Source: CALSPH01 sp041690035 (GTDB lineage Bacteria > Bacteroidota > Bacteroidia > NS11-12g > UBA955). From it: a stretch of DNA of 64,000 nucleotides. The notes under the pieces were generated by a model. That model was not told the origin of the DNA. It worked only from the letters and a program-made list of their open reading frames with translations, and did not search any database. Position numbers and translations under genes: made by a program. The stretch lies in NCBI GenBank assembly GCA_041690035.1, contig JBDNFC010000009.1, forward strand, positions 1 to 64,000. The letters run 5' to 3'. This document shows, piece by piece, positions 37,901 to 45,628 of the stretch. Each line of letters begins with the position of its first letter. Position 1 is the first letter of the stretch.

Positions 37901-39168
37901 CTTACCTGCTTATCATTGTTCATAATGTCTGAAATAGTATTATTGCCATTGGTTGCAAATGGAATAGTGGATCCAGATGGCTTTTGAAGCGTTGGGTTAA
38001 AAGGCTTATCTTCGCCTAAATCCATAAAAGTAATAATATCTCTACTATTATTTACATTACCTTGTATATTGGTAACCCAAACCTCTATATAATTTATAAA
38101 AAAAGGAGAATTAACCAACGGCAAATTCTCTAATGCTACATCATAATTATCTCTAAAATTTTGCGATAAAAAATAATGCCTATTTTGGTCATAATTATCT
38201 GATTGAATGTTAAATCTACTAATTTGAGCACCACCAGAAACCTCAGATTCTGTGGTTTGACCTTTATTTTGAGTAAAAATCAGAGATGTAGTTAGTCTGC
38301 CAAATTGCATGGTTGTTTTTACACCAAAGAGACTCGTACCACCCCTTATCAAGCTACCGTTGAGGGGTAAACTCACATTACCCAATTCAATCGCTTTGAT
38401 AATATCATCTTCTTTTCCTTGCCAATCTAATTTGGTTTGATTCTCAAATTCAAAGGTGGCTTCGGTATTATAATTAATACCCATATTAATATATTTTCCT
38501 ACACTTCCCCTCACGTTCATTTGCAATTTTGGTAAAAAAACCAATTGGCCCGGTGGTTTTTGTTGCTGCGTAGGCAAATTTGGATTCTTAACGGTGTTCC
38601 AAGTGCCACCAATATTCATTTCTGCCATGCCACTGTATTGAATATCTATTAGCCCACCTCCAAAAAGTTTATTAAGTGCTTCGGGGGCATTTAATAAACT
38701 CGGCTTGTTACTGCCCCTTTTTCCAAAACCTCCTACATTGTCATCTGCTTGAGAGCGTTGCTGATAATATTCCTTTTTCGATTTTTCTTCTGTTAGTTTT
38801 AAATATTCACCAATACTGTAGGATTTTCCTGTAAACCTAGATTGATCACCTATTTTTTGATAAACATCATATCTACCTGTGGCAGGATTGAATTTAACCT
38901 CTTCGCCTACATTGCTAGGATTGTCTAATGTAAGGTTATTTTTAAAATTAGATTCATCTTTTTTTACTGGATATTTTAGCGGTACAGAACTGTCTTTATC
39001 AATAGAATCTGGAGGAGTAAGCAAAATAGTAGGCGATTTAAAAAAAAGTTTTGCTGCATAATTAGATCCTGATATTTCAGAAAAAAACAGCACAGCTATA
39101 GATAAAACGCAAAGGTAAAAGAATACCCGCTGTAAATTACTTTTTAGTTTTAAAGAAGTTAGGTTCAA
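31954..39168 (-). CDS. sprA: SprA, type IX secretion outer-membrane translocon
   Basis: 2404 residues, the size of SprA/Sov. N-terminal membrane signal about 12-33, then a very long run of beta-barrel strands with repeated segments typical of the 36-strand SprA channel. Recognisable parts are the early GGLIDIQYSGMAEMNIGG, the VSLVDDFEASETQYDL segment near 900 and the C-terminal LRLQYTFN. A Lys/Glu-rich acidic-basic stretch (KKPKKKEEEEEKKK, about 1918) marks a flexible loop. It exports proteins with C-terminal sorting domains and is needed for gliding. Cargo candidates occur here at 12427, 52431 and 54688. Located between ruvA and a KdsC-like gene. Confidence 0.95.
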   Translation of the reverse strand: MNLTSLKLKSNLQRVFFYLCVLSIAVLFFSEISGSNYAAKLFFKSPTILLTPPDSIDKDSSVPLKYPVKKDESNFKNNLTLDNPSNVGEEVKFNPATGRYDVYQKIGDQSRFTGKSYSIGEYLKLTEEKSKKEYYQQRSQADDNVGGFGKRGSNKPSLLNAPEALNKLFGGGLIDIQYSGMAEMNIGGTWNTVKNPNLPTQQQKPPGQLVFLPKLQMNVRGSVGKYINMGINYNTEATFEFENQTKLDWQGKEDDIIKAIELGNVSLPLNGSLIRGGTSLFGVKTTMQFGRLTTSLIFTQNKGQTTESEVSGGAQISRFNIQSDNYDQNRHYFLSQNFRDNYDVALENLPLVNSPFFINYIEVWVTNIQGNVNNSRDIITFMDLGEDKPFNPTLQKPSGSTIPFATNGNNTISDIMNNDKQVRNASSTVDAMANNYPNLEQGIDWDLLGNARLLSESEFTYHPTLGYISLNGALNNTEILAVAYEYTAGGRTYKVGEFSRQFGATIDPATGSAKPEVLYTKMLKGTTIRTRLPMWDLMMKNVYSLNSYNLNLKDFNLNVIYADDPSGADLNYLPVDNIAGVSGLPLITVFNLDKLNRQNEAKPDGVFDLFEGVTINQQKALIIFPVVEPFGSHLARKIGNPNLVAKYSYQALYDSTKWLAQQDVTHNKFFLRGSYTGAASNEIMIGAFNIPKGAVTVTSNGLKLTEGTDFIVDYNIGKVTIINQGILSSGSTIRVSAENPSLFNIQQKTLLGGRFDYKFNNKLIMGATAMHMYERPLTPKTNIGDEPLLNSILGFDGAYTTDSRFLTKLVDKIPFIETKEKSTFLFQGEFAKLIAHEPKSIQRNGNKAERGVSLVDDFEASETQYDLKALNNWRYASLPQKQPDLFPEWVPNSSAIDRIRWHNYNANLSFYSLDPVFLRQERNTPTHLTVDDKSNHYSRTVRITEVFPNRNLQLGTPELLPTLDLAFYPKERSSYNFNANSADLNSDGNFLNPARSWGGIMRRIETNDFEAANIAYIEFWMMDPYIYNPNNKGNLYINLGEISEDQLPDRRKSYENGLDPSGNNTARTEPSALANVPIVTTLNNFFDNAPGATANQDLGLDGMTDAQEREFWKTNYLDNIASNFGPNSVFFQQAQQDPCNDNYTYYNDPSYSSDQASILNRYKRFNKQQGNSTNATLSDGTTMGATITPDDEDINRDFTMNLTEDYFQYQVSLNPADMNVGQNFITDLVTQQVVLQNGKTESVKWYQFKIPVREYNRKVGNIDDFKSIRFMRLFLKGFDDDVVCRFASIQLVRSDWRIYDFSLNTPGPIIPVDPNDKTVVLVNTVNIENNSNRKPVPYVLPPTLSREIDPTQPGAVQQNEQSLSLLTCGLRPGDAKAVFRTTNFDMRNYKELKMFVHAEGEGINTGDLTAFIRLGTDLQGNYYEYEIPLTITPAGAVQPIQVWPNENNLDLVFAQLFLAKEKRLTEGSPLNKPYFLIDPVTGATVTLLGLPDLSNVRVLMLGVRNKSDRTLCPELWFNELRLSGHNNQDGWAAIARMQAKLADFGTVNATGSAYTIGFGGVDQRLNQRRLDETWQYDVSSNFELGKFFPQSIGVSIPMFIGYTETFVTPKYNPFNPDVELRQLYSALPESLRDSIKNLTQTYNRRYSINFTNVSKQRMGAGNPQPWDIENFRINYAFNRGFNRSPQIEEHLVENYNGSIQYQFNPKVKKFEPFKKIIKSKKLGIIKDFSLDYMPNSVTVRLDANRDYAETLNRSNDLFKSLTPRLFDKNFTMRRFYAVGWNLMPSLKLDYNAVVDARIEEPFGELNTEAKKDTVRNNLYNFGTMSAYNQTGNLSYEVPTRKIKFLDWTTLNLSYRSSFSWDQAPPATSFIGNRIGNSANKSLSGNLNLIKLYGKSKALQRINQNKAPIKKPKKKEEEEEKKKLAGGNVSPNSGNVPPKNEEKMNAFHHLLRGIMMVRNINFTYTQTDQTLLPGFTRTIDHIGNNWNRNAPGLPFAFGSQDPNFRFDMAEAGNLTNDLRFINPYNISNNNTINLRSTIEPLKDFRIDLTFEQTYSKNISGQFKFDTSENFNAFRDISTIQTGTFSSTYIFISTAFEKNSSKNNGYASQAFTDFRNNRFTIASRLQNQDARVKGTGNDTLASSGFPLGYSKNSQDVYYVNFFATYAGKNVNNVRLSPFLNIPLPAWNINYNGLSKIKSIQKIFTNIAISHAYNGRYTIAGYNGINAIFKIDTFAPGQSFEPALQISAISISERFAPLIGVNFSTKSGITGRLNYNKSRTILLNPRGFNINENRTSEFVISGGYRKTGVLLPFKSGGRRIYLPNDFNINLDIMIATNMIIVRDIETNINLPQGGQTAITIKPNLQYKINNAINLNFYYERRVNKPLVQTSFPTALTNLGLRLQYTFN

Positions 39169-39235
39169 AAAATGCTTTAGTTATTGTGGAGTAATATTTT
39201 TTTCTATAAGCTGGTTTTTATTTAATTAAGATGTG

Positions 39236-39243
39236 CAAAGTTA
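39236..39243 (-). promoter_or_regulatory. Possible sprA -7 element overlapping the ruvA stop
   Basis: Minus-strand TAACTTTG followed by CA. Its TAA (39243-39241) is the ruvA stop codon. No good -33 element; it would give sprA a 74-base leader. Confidence 0.35.
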
Positions 39244-39831
39244 TAATAGTTTTAGTGAATTTTTTATTAATTGTTCAATAGTGCTGTTGTCATTGCTAAC
39301 AATGCTTATGCTTTTCTGTATTGCTTTTTCTGCTACTTGCTTATTAAAACCTAGTGATATCAAGGCTTGCAGCGCTTCTGAAGCATTGTTTCCAGCACCT
39401 AATTGACTGCCACCAAAGTCTGTCATATTTATTTTGCCTACTTTATCTTTTAGTTCTAAAATCATTCTTTGAGCTGTTTTTGGCCCAATGCCCTTAATAG
39501 AACTTATCAGTGGTGCATTTCCGTTTAATATTGCAGTAACTAAATCAGTTGTTTTTAATGACGAAAGAATCAGTCTTGCCGTGTTGGCTCCAATACCACT
39601 CACACTTATCAATTGTATAAATGTTTGTCGTTCATCTTCTGTAGCAAAACCAAATAGGCTGTGGCTATCTTCTTTTATGATTTGATGAGTAAATATTCTA
39701 ACAGGATTCTTAGTTTTTATTAAATCAAATGTGGCGAGAGAAATATGAATATAATAACCCACCCCATTCGCATTAATAATAATAAATGCAGGTTTCACCT
39801 TTTCTACTTTTCCTTCTATAAATTCGTACAT
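39241..39831 (-). CDS. ruvA: Holliday junction DNA helicase subunit RuvA
   Basis: 196 residues from ATG 39831 (MYEFIEGKVEKV), the normal RuvA start; a longer reading to 39870 adds 13 unmatched residues. OB-fold domain I about 1-65, helix-hairpin-helix domain II with VSGIGANTARLIL (about 73-85) and IKGIGPKTAQRMI (about 108-120), and domain III about 150-196 that contacts RuvB (ALISLGFNKQVAEKAI). It binds four-way junctions and directs RuvB-driven branch migration. Gene order ruvA-sprA is common in this phylum. Confidence 0.95.
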   Translation of the reverse strand: MYEFIEGKVEKVKPAFIIINANGVGYYIHISLATFDLIKTKNPVRIFTHQIIKEDSHSLFGFATEDERQTFIQLISVSGIGANTARLILSSLKTTDLVTAILNGNAPLISSIKGIGPKTAQRMILELKDKVGKINMTDFGGSQLGAGNNASEALQALISLGFNKQVAEKAIQKSISIVSNDNSTIEQLIKNSLKLL

Positions 39832-39941
39832 TCTTTTTAAATAGGGTGCTAAAATAGCAATAAAAATCAAATCACAAACAATTAATATTTACACAATGTT
39901 GCCTGCGAAATTAAAAAAAAAATAAATTTTATTTAAAATTG

Positions 39942-39949
39942 TATCTTTG
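39942..39949 (+). promoter_or_regulatory. -7 element of the lipoprotein gene
   Basis: TATCTTTG followed by CA, 25 bases before ATG 39974. It overlaps a possible TTG start at 39947, which is therefore excluded. Confidence 0.5.
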
Positions 39950-39973
39950 CAGAAGCAAAAGTCAAATAAAAAT

Positions 39974-40561
39974 ATGGTCAAAATTTATAAAATATGGTGT
40001 ATTGTTTTTTGTTTCACATTCATTTATAGTTGCAAGGAAGATCCAAAAAAATACGGCTTCCAGCCAGACACAGCAGCATATTTTAAATTTAAAAATAACA
40101 GCAATTGGATTTATAAAAATATTGCAAATCCTACAATGCTAGACACCGTTTTTGGAAATGGAGCTGGTGAAGGATTTGCAAGTAGAGATGCAGGTTTAAC
40201 AGAAATATCTAGCATAACACTAAACGGAAAATCTAGTCCCCAAGTAATTATTAGAGCAGAAGCTATTGCCACATCCAATATAGACAGAATTGCAATTCTT
40301 ACAAAAATTAACAATATATTGTACCCAAGCCCTGTGATTATAAATATTAATGGCACAATGAATTCTGAGGACAGCACTAATTTGGTAAAACTTATTTCAT
40401 TTGACTTAAGTGGCTCGCAGTATGAAGATGTATGGGAAATGACGCTAAAAAACCACCCCTATTTTTCTAAACTATATTTTGCAAAAAATTTAGGAATAAT
40501 CAGAAAAACCCTTCGCACGGGTGAAACTTATGATTTAATTAACTATACCCCTGGAAACTAA
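39974..40561 (+). CDS. Hypothetical lipoprotein, 195 residues
   Basis: Signal IYKIWCIVFCFTFIYSC with lipobox FIYSC, then a short polar linker and a beta-rich domain. No recognised motif; the N-terminal YFKFKNNSNWIYKN segment is like many Bacteroidota lipoproteins that start with a flat beta-sandwich. It sits between ruvA (divergent) and dnaG; 40 bases separate it from dnaG. Function unknown. Confidence 0.75.
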   Translation: MVKIYKIWCIVFCFTFIYSCKEDPKKYGFQPDTAAYFKFKNNSNWIYKNIANPTMLDTVFGNGAGEGFASRDAGLTEISSITLNGKSSPQVIIRAEAIATSNIDRIAILTKINNILYPSPVIININGTMNSEDSTNLVKLISFDLSGSQYEDVWEMTLKNHPYFSKLYFAKNLGIIRKTLRTGETYDLINYTPGN

Positions 40562-40601
40562 TTTAACTATTATTAAAGCCTTTTTTGCCTAAAATAGCAA
40601 A

Positions 40602-42491
40602 ATGATTGCACAAGACAGCATAAGTAGAGTAATAGAAACAGCCCAAATAGAAGAAGTAGTAGGCGATTTTGTTTCATTAAAACGAAGGGGCGTAAATCAT
40701 GTAGGCAACTGCCCTTTTCACGAAGAAAAAACTCCTTCTTTTAGTGTTTCGCCATCAAGAGGAATTTATAAATGTTTTGGTTGCGGCAAAGCTGGAAACA
40801 GTGTTTCGTTTATTATGGAGCATGAAAAACTCGGTTTTGCAGACAGTATAAGATACTTGGCCAGAAAATATCAATTGCCTTTAGAAGAAACACTAGATAC
40901 TGCAAAAGAGCACGAACTATCTGCATTAAAAGAGAGTTATCAAATTGTGTTGGATTATGCCAATTCATATTACCAAAATTTATTGCAAACAGATGAGCTG
41001 GGCATTGCCATAGGACAAAGCTATTTTAAAGAAAGGGGCATTAAAAAAGAAAGTATTGCTAAATGGCAATTGGGTTTTAGTAAAACCGAGTGGCGAGCCT
41101 TGGCAGATGACGCTGAAAAAAGGGGGTATAAAAAAGAATACTTAGAAGCTACAGGGCTGATTAAAAAAACCGACCGAGAAGAGTGGTATGACATTTTTAG
41201 GGAACGCATTATCTTTCCCATACACAGTGTGCAAGGTAAGGTGATAGCGTTTGCAGGAAGAGTGTTAAAAAAAGATGATAAAACAGCAAAATACCTAAAT
41301 AGTCCAGAAACCGACTTTTATAAAAAAAGCAAAGTGCTTTATGGCATGCATTTATCTAAAAATGCAATAAAAAAAGCTGACAAATGTTACTTGGTTGAAG
41401 GGTATTTAGATGTGATAACCATGCATCAAGAAGGCATAGAAAATGTGGTAGCAGCATCTGGCACAGCATTTACCGAAGAGCAATCCAAGTTAATTAAGCG
41501 TTTTTCTGAAAATGTTACAGTATTATTTGATGGTGATGCAGCAGGTGAAAAAGCAGCCGCAAGAAGCATTGATATTTTACTTGCTTTAGGATTAAATGTG
41601 CGTGTGGTGGCAATGCCAGAAGGAGAAGATCCAGACAGTATGTGCAAAAATATGGGAGGAGATAAATTCAGCCAATTTTTGAATGAGAAAGAGCAGGATT
41701 TTATCCTCTATAAATCAGAAAAAATGATGGAGGAATCTAACAATGATCCGATTAAAAAAACAGCTTTTGTGCAATCTATTCTTGCCACCATTGCACTTAT
41801 CAATAATCCTATAAAAAGGGCTTTTTATTTAAAAGAGTGCGCTGTATTAATGCAGATGGACGAGGGTATATTAATAGATGAAATTCAAAAAAATCTTGGA
41901 AAATTTGCTCAAAAAAACTTTACAAAAAATGTAGATGCTTCCAAACTACCTGCTGATTTTGAAACATTAATTTATGAAGGACTGCAACTGTATGAAAAGG
42001 AACTTGTAAAAATGCTGGTTTTATTTGGTGAAAATCTTTTTACCCAAGAGCACACAGTTGCTCAATTTATTATAAATCAATTTAAGCTAGACGATATTAT
42101 TTTTACACATGAATTGGCAAGGCAAATTTTTACTGCATACAGCCAAAGCTATGAGCAGCAAGCACCTTTTAACATCGAATATTTTAAGGAAGCACAAGAA
42201 ATGGAGCTGCAGAGTTTTATTAATGATTTGTTGCAACAAAAAGAATTCTTAAGCGAGGGATGGGAAAAAAATGATATTTTTTTAGATAAAGATGCTATCA
42301 AATATCCATTATTAATATTTAGAACAATGCAATTTTATAAACATAAACGTGCTGTTTTGCTAGAAAAAGATATTACTGATGCATTACAAAATTGCACACC
42401 AGAGATTGAAGCAGATTTAATCCAAACTAAATTAGAAGTTCAAAAAATAAAGAAAGAAACAGCTGCACAAATCGGCAATGTGGTCAACTAA
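40602..42491 (+). CDS. dnaG: DNA primase
   Basis: 629 residues, normal length. N-terminal zinc finger CPFHEEKTPSF ... YKCFGCGKAGN (Cys-His-Cys-Cys, about 40-66). RNA polymerase core domain with EGYLDVITMHQ (about 267-277) and the Toprim metal site TVLFDGDAAGEKAA (about 306-319), then a C-terminal helicase-binding region (about 450-629). Makes RNA primers for lagging-strand synthesis. Not in the usual rpsU-dnaG-rpoD arrangement here. Confidence 0.96.
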   Translation: MIAQDSISRVIETAQIEEVVGDFVSLKRRGVNHVGNCPFHEEKTPSFSVSPSRGIYKCFGCGKAGNSVSFIMEHEKLGFADSIRYLARKYQLPLEETLDTAKEHELSALKESYQIVLDYANSYYQNLLQTDELGIAIGQSYFKERGIKKESIAKWQLGFSKTEWRALADDAEKRGYKKEYLEATGLIKKTDREEWYDIFRERIIFPIHSVQGKVIAFAGRVLKKDDKTAKYLNSPETDFYKKSKVLYGMHLSKNAIKKADKCYLVEGYLDVITMHQEGIENVVAASGTAFTEEQSKLIKRFSENVTVLFDGDAAGEKAAARSIDILLALGLNVRVVAMPEGEDPDSMCKNMGGDKFSQFLNEKEQDFILYKSEKMMEESNNDPIKKTAFVQSILATIALINNPIKRAFYLKECAVLMQMDEGILIDEIQKNLGKFAQKNFTKNVDASKLPADFETLIYEGLQLYEKELVKMLVLFGENLFTQEHTVAQFIINQFKLDDIIFTHELARQIFTAYSQSYEQQAPFNIEYFKEAQEMELQSFINDLLQQKEFLSEGWEKNDIFLDKDAIKYPLLIFRTMQFYKHKRAVLLEKDITDALQNCTPEIEADLIQTKLEVQKIKKETAAQIGNVVN

Positions 42492-42624
42492 AATTATGCC
42501 CGTAATCTGCAGTAGCTTTTATCAATAAAAACCTAACTTATCATATTATTTAAACCCATTTTATAAATTTAAAAAACAGTTTCATAACATTTCTTAAATG
42601 TAGCGAAAATGAACCAAAAAAAAT

Positions 42625-42632
42625 TATATTTG
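42625..42632 (+). promoter_or_regulatory. -7 element of the TerC gene
   Basis: TATATTTG followed by CA; predicts a start near 42639, about 62 bases ahead of the ATG at 42701. Confidence 0.45.
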
Positions 42633-42700
42633 CAAACAAAATGAGTTTTTAAACAAACTAACATTAGGCAAAAGCACAACAAATAATAAAATAAATAAAT

Positions 42701-43429
42701 ATGACAGACGTTATTATTCCTTTACTTTCCTTAATTGCCCTTGAAGTAATACTTGGTATTGACAATATTATTTTTATTTCTATTCTAGCAGATAAATTGC
42801 CAGAAAACCAAAGGAACAAACTTCGCTTTTGGGGTATCGGATTGGCTGTGGTAATGAGGTTAGTTTTTCTAGCTTTTATTGCGTGGATTTTGAAACTAGA
42901 CCAAACCCTTTTTATAATATTTGATATCAGCTTTTCTGGTAAAGGATTAATACTCATTTTAGGTGGACTATTTTTAATTTATAAAAGTACAAAAGAAATA
43001 TATCATAAAACCGAAATTGCCAAGGACAACATACCAAAAGTACCAAATAACAGCAGTTTTAAAAGATTACTTTCTGAAGTTATAATATTGGATTTAGTTT
43101 TCTCTATTGATTCAATTATTACAGCAGTTGGAATGGTTGAACAACTTTGGATAATGTATACGGCTGTAATTGTTACGGTTATAATTATGTTATTGGCATC
43201 TAAACCAATAAGCGAATTTATAAGAAAACATCCATCTTTTAAAATTCTAGCCTTGTGCTTTTTAATGATGATTGGCGTATCACTCTTAGCAGAAGGATTT
43301 CATTTTGAAATACCTAAGGGATATATTTATTTTTCAATGGCATTTGCTTTTTTAGTTGATATTATTCAAATGAAAACTGCAAAGCAAAATTTGAATGGAA
43401 TTATTGCCAGTAAAATAAAAGATGAGTAA
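42701..43429 (+). CDS. TerC-family integral membrane protein
   Basis: 242 residues, seven or so membrane helices. Carries the TerC signatures: LEVILGIDNIIFISIL (about 14-29), with the Asp-Asn pair inside the membrane, and the second-half LDLVFSIDSIITAVGM (about 129-144). TerC proteins are thought to move metal ions such as Mn2+ and load exported metalloproteins; the substrate is not readable here. Monocistronic by context: its own promoter upstream and an accessory region downstream. Confidence 0.9.
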   Translation: MTDVIIPLLSLIALEVILGIDNIIFISILADKLPENQRNKLRFWGIGLAVVMRLVFLAFIAWILKLDQTLFIIFDISFSGKGLILILGGLFLIYKSTKEIYHKTEIAKDNIPKVPNNSSFKRLLSEVIILDLVFSIDSIITAVGMVEQLWIMYTAVIVTVIIMLLASKPISEFIRKHPSFKILALCFLMMIGVSLLAEGFHFEIPKGYIYFSMAFAFLVDIIQMKTAKQNLNGIIASKIKDE

Positions 43430-43726
43430 ATCAAGAAAAAATTGACCATCTAGAAAAGCCAATTTATAGGCTGATTATAGACAACCTACATCTTTTAAAT
43501 GATGACTTTTGCTTCTGCAAAAAAACCATTTTTCAATAAAAAGTTTTTTAGATTTCGCAATCAATTTTGCGTAAATATTAATTGTTTGTGATTTAATTTT
43601 TATTGCTATATTAGCACCCATTTAAAAAAGTGTGCATGGACTATAAGAACTTCTAAGTTTGAAAAATATAAAAATATAAACGGCAAACGAAGAGGAAGCA
43701 AAAGAATAGCTAAAAAATAAATTAAT

Positions 43727-44174
43727 ATGAAGACTATAAAATTAATTCTAGCAATCTGTATACAGACATATGCCAACAAACCATTCTATTTCAACAACTT
43801 ACGTAATTTCTTCGTCTGTAATTGGCGGACTAAATTTGTCTTTAAACACAATTAACGGAATGCAAATTTTTAAGGGAGCTAACAATAAGACTGTTCCGAT
43901 ATTGGGATTAATTGCAGGAGTAGGACAAATAACACTGGGTGCATGGAATTATCCTAAAGAACAGATGACTTGGAGCGGTGCTTATGTAAATCCAGCGCGA
44001 AGAAATTTGTCTTTAATAAACATTAGACTAGGAACGAGCACTTTGATATTAAGCAGTTGGAATTTAATAACGAACAGAAAACCAAAAGAAAAATCATTGT
44101 CTTGGAACATTTACAGTTTCCCGGCACAAGGTAACAATTTTGGACTTGGTTTCAGCTTGACTAAACGACTGTGA
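43727..44174 (+). pseudogene. Small secreted or membrane protein with a frameshift near its signal peptide
   Basis: ATG 43727 opens a secretory-looking start MKTIKLILAICIQTYA but that frame ends at TAA 43855 after 42 residues. The overlapping frame from about 43752 (ATG 43770) continues to 44174 with 134 residues: HSISTTYVISSSVIGGLNLSLNTI, two glycine-rich hydrophobic stretches and a KRL end, which look like one intact domain. The simplest reading is a one-base loss or two-base gain near 43750-43775. Alternatively the gene starts at 43770 without a signal peptide. Family not recognised. First gene of the accessory stretch after terC; 43430-43726 holds nothing else I can name. Confidence 0.5.
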
Positions 44175-44187
44175 AGATAAAAACGAG

Positions 44188-44452
44188 CCATAACCGCACC
44201 TGCAAAAAATTGGCGGTTCAGTGCTTCAATGAAACTCCCGCTAAGGCGAGACAGGTAGTGCTTCGTATCAATCCCAATAGCTATCTGAATGGTAAAAATC
44301 GCCAACTTCTTGTAGCTGCAAACCGTCAAACTGTCTAATTACTCAAATCAAGGCTTTGAGAATTGCATGGTTGGAAAATTTTAAAGATAAGTATCCGATT
44401 GTTTGTTTATGTTTGTGGAGTATTTAGACAGACTGCCGTTATCGGCAACCCT
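44188..44452. repeat. Structured non-coding element, possible cassette junction
   Basis: 265 bases without a gene but with dense symmetry: AACCGC/GCGGTT (44192-44197 with 44213-44218), direct repeat AGTGCTTC (44220-44227 and 44257-44264), CTCAAA/TTTGAG (44342-44347 with 44355-44360), 8-bp CTGTCTAA/TTAGACAG (44331-44338 with 44424-44431) and TGCCG-TTAT-CGGCA near 44434-44447. It ends just before the nuclease gene. CAATAGCTAT (44275-44284) recurs inverted at 47266-47275. It resembles non-coding spacers I associate with accessory genes in Bacteroidota, from memory only. Confidence 0.5.
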
Positions 44453-44466
44453 AAAAACAACACAAC

Positions 44467-45594
44467 ATGAAAAAAGTAGCATTATTAATTTTGACAGTAT
44501 TCTCATTTCACTCTTTGACTTTTGGACAAGAGGAAGCAACGACTGAGACTGGCAAAAAAGTATTACTGTGGGAAGATGGCACTTGGGTTTATGCTGATAG
44601 TATTCCTATTTACAATATAAAAGCGACTGCTCTATCAAAACTCGAAATTCCAAAGACCATTCCAAAGGACATAATAATCACTCATACAGGTTACACTCTA
44701 CTATATAATGAAACTCATGAGCAATCTAGTTGGATAGCTTACGAACTGACTAAGGAAGAAACAAATAAAATGTACGAGAGGACAGATAAATTTATTCCTG
44801 ACCCAAAAGTGAAAACAGGCACAGCAACAGATAAAGATTATGCAGGTTTTGGATATGACCGTGGACATTTAGCACCTGCATCTGACATGGGTTGGTCGTT
44901 GACTGCGATGGCTGAAAGTTTTTATTACAGTAATATGAGCCCACAAACGCCAAGTTTTAATCGCGGAGTTTGGAAAAGGTTAGAAGAACTTGCAAGAACA
45001 TGGGCAATTGAAAACAACTCGATATATATCGTGACTGGTCCCGTTTTGACAACTGGTTTGAATACTATCGGTTCAAATAAAGTATCAGTGCCAAATTATT
45101 TTTATAAGGTAATACTTGATTATAGTGAGCCAAGTATAAAAGGCATTGGTTTTATTATCCCAAATACTGGTTCAAGTGAGTCATTACAACAGTTTGCCGT
45201 TTCCATTGACAGCGTTGAAAAGTTTACAGGAATAGACTTTTTTCCGCTATTAGCCGATGAACAAGAAGATTTAATAGAAAAAACACTTTGCATTAAATGT
45301 TGGTCATGGAAAAGTGTAAAAACAACTTCTGAAAAAGAAGAAAATAAAACTTCTTCTTCAGTTCAATGTAATGGCATAAATAAAGCAGGAGAAAGGTGTA
45401 ACAACAAAACGCTAAATGCAAATGGTTACTGTTATCTGCACGAAGCTCAACAAGGCAATCAAATAAAGACGGAAACACAACCGACAAAAAAGGAAACAAG
45501 GTCATCATCTGTCCAATGTTCAGGGACTACTAAAGCAGGGAGCAGGTGTAAGCGTATGACATTAAGTTCAAACGGAAAATGTTATCAGCATTGA
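44467..45594 (+). CDS. Secreted DNA/RNA non-specific endonuclease with two Cys/His modules
   Basis: 375 residues. Signal peptide about 1-20 (VALLILTVFSFHSLTFGQ). Nuclease domain about 60-275 with the beta-beta-alpha metal motif YDRGHLAPASDMGWS (catalytic His about 138) and the N-x-S/N-M-x-P-Q segment SNMSPQTPSFNRGVW (about 157-171). Then two copies of a small C-x(9)-C ... C-x(2)-H module: QCNGINKAGERCNNKTL ... GYCYLHE (about 300-326) and QCSGTTKAGSRCKRMTL ... GKCYQH (about 349-375). The modules resemble DUF5763-type metal or nucleic-acid-binding repeats. Nuclease activity and export are supported by motifs; a defensive or nutritional role is open. Confidence 0.88.
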   Translation: MKKVALLILTVFSFHSLTFGQEEATTETGKKVLLWEDGTWVYADSIPIYNIKATALSKLEIPKTIPKDIIITHTGYTLLYNETHEQSSWIAYELTKEETNKMYERTDKFIPDPKVKTGTATDKDYAGFGYDRGHLAPASDMGWSLTAMAESFYYSNMSPQTPSFNRGVWKRLEELARTWAIENNSIYIVTGPVLTTGLNTIGSNKVSVPNYFYKVILDYSEPSIKGIGFIIPNTGSSESLQQFAVSIDSVEKFTGIDFFPLLADEQEDLIEKTLCIKCWSWKSVKTTSEKEENKTSSSVQCNGINKAGERCNNKTLNANGYCYLHEAQQGNQIKTETQPTKKETRSSSVQCSGTTKAGSRCKRMTLSSNGKCYQH

Positions 45595-45628
45595 GGAAAT
45601 TAGAATTATAAATAACGATAAATATAAA

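Noticed and set aside
36000..39000. Internal repeats or a second gene within sprA
   Set aside because: Opposite-strand frames are short shadows; the minus frame is continuous over 2404 codons.
39832..39870. 13-residue extension of RuvA
   Set aside because: RuvA proteins begin with M-Y/I-x-F/Y-I-x-G-K; the extension has no match.
39947..39973. TTG start for the lipoprotein at 39974
   Set aside because: The TTG is part of the -7 element TATCTTTG; ATG 39974 gives a proper lipoprotein signal.
44188..44452. tRNA or rRNA gene fragment
   Set aside because: No T-loop sequence, CCA end or cloverleaf spacing; the symmetry is different.
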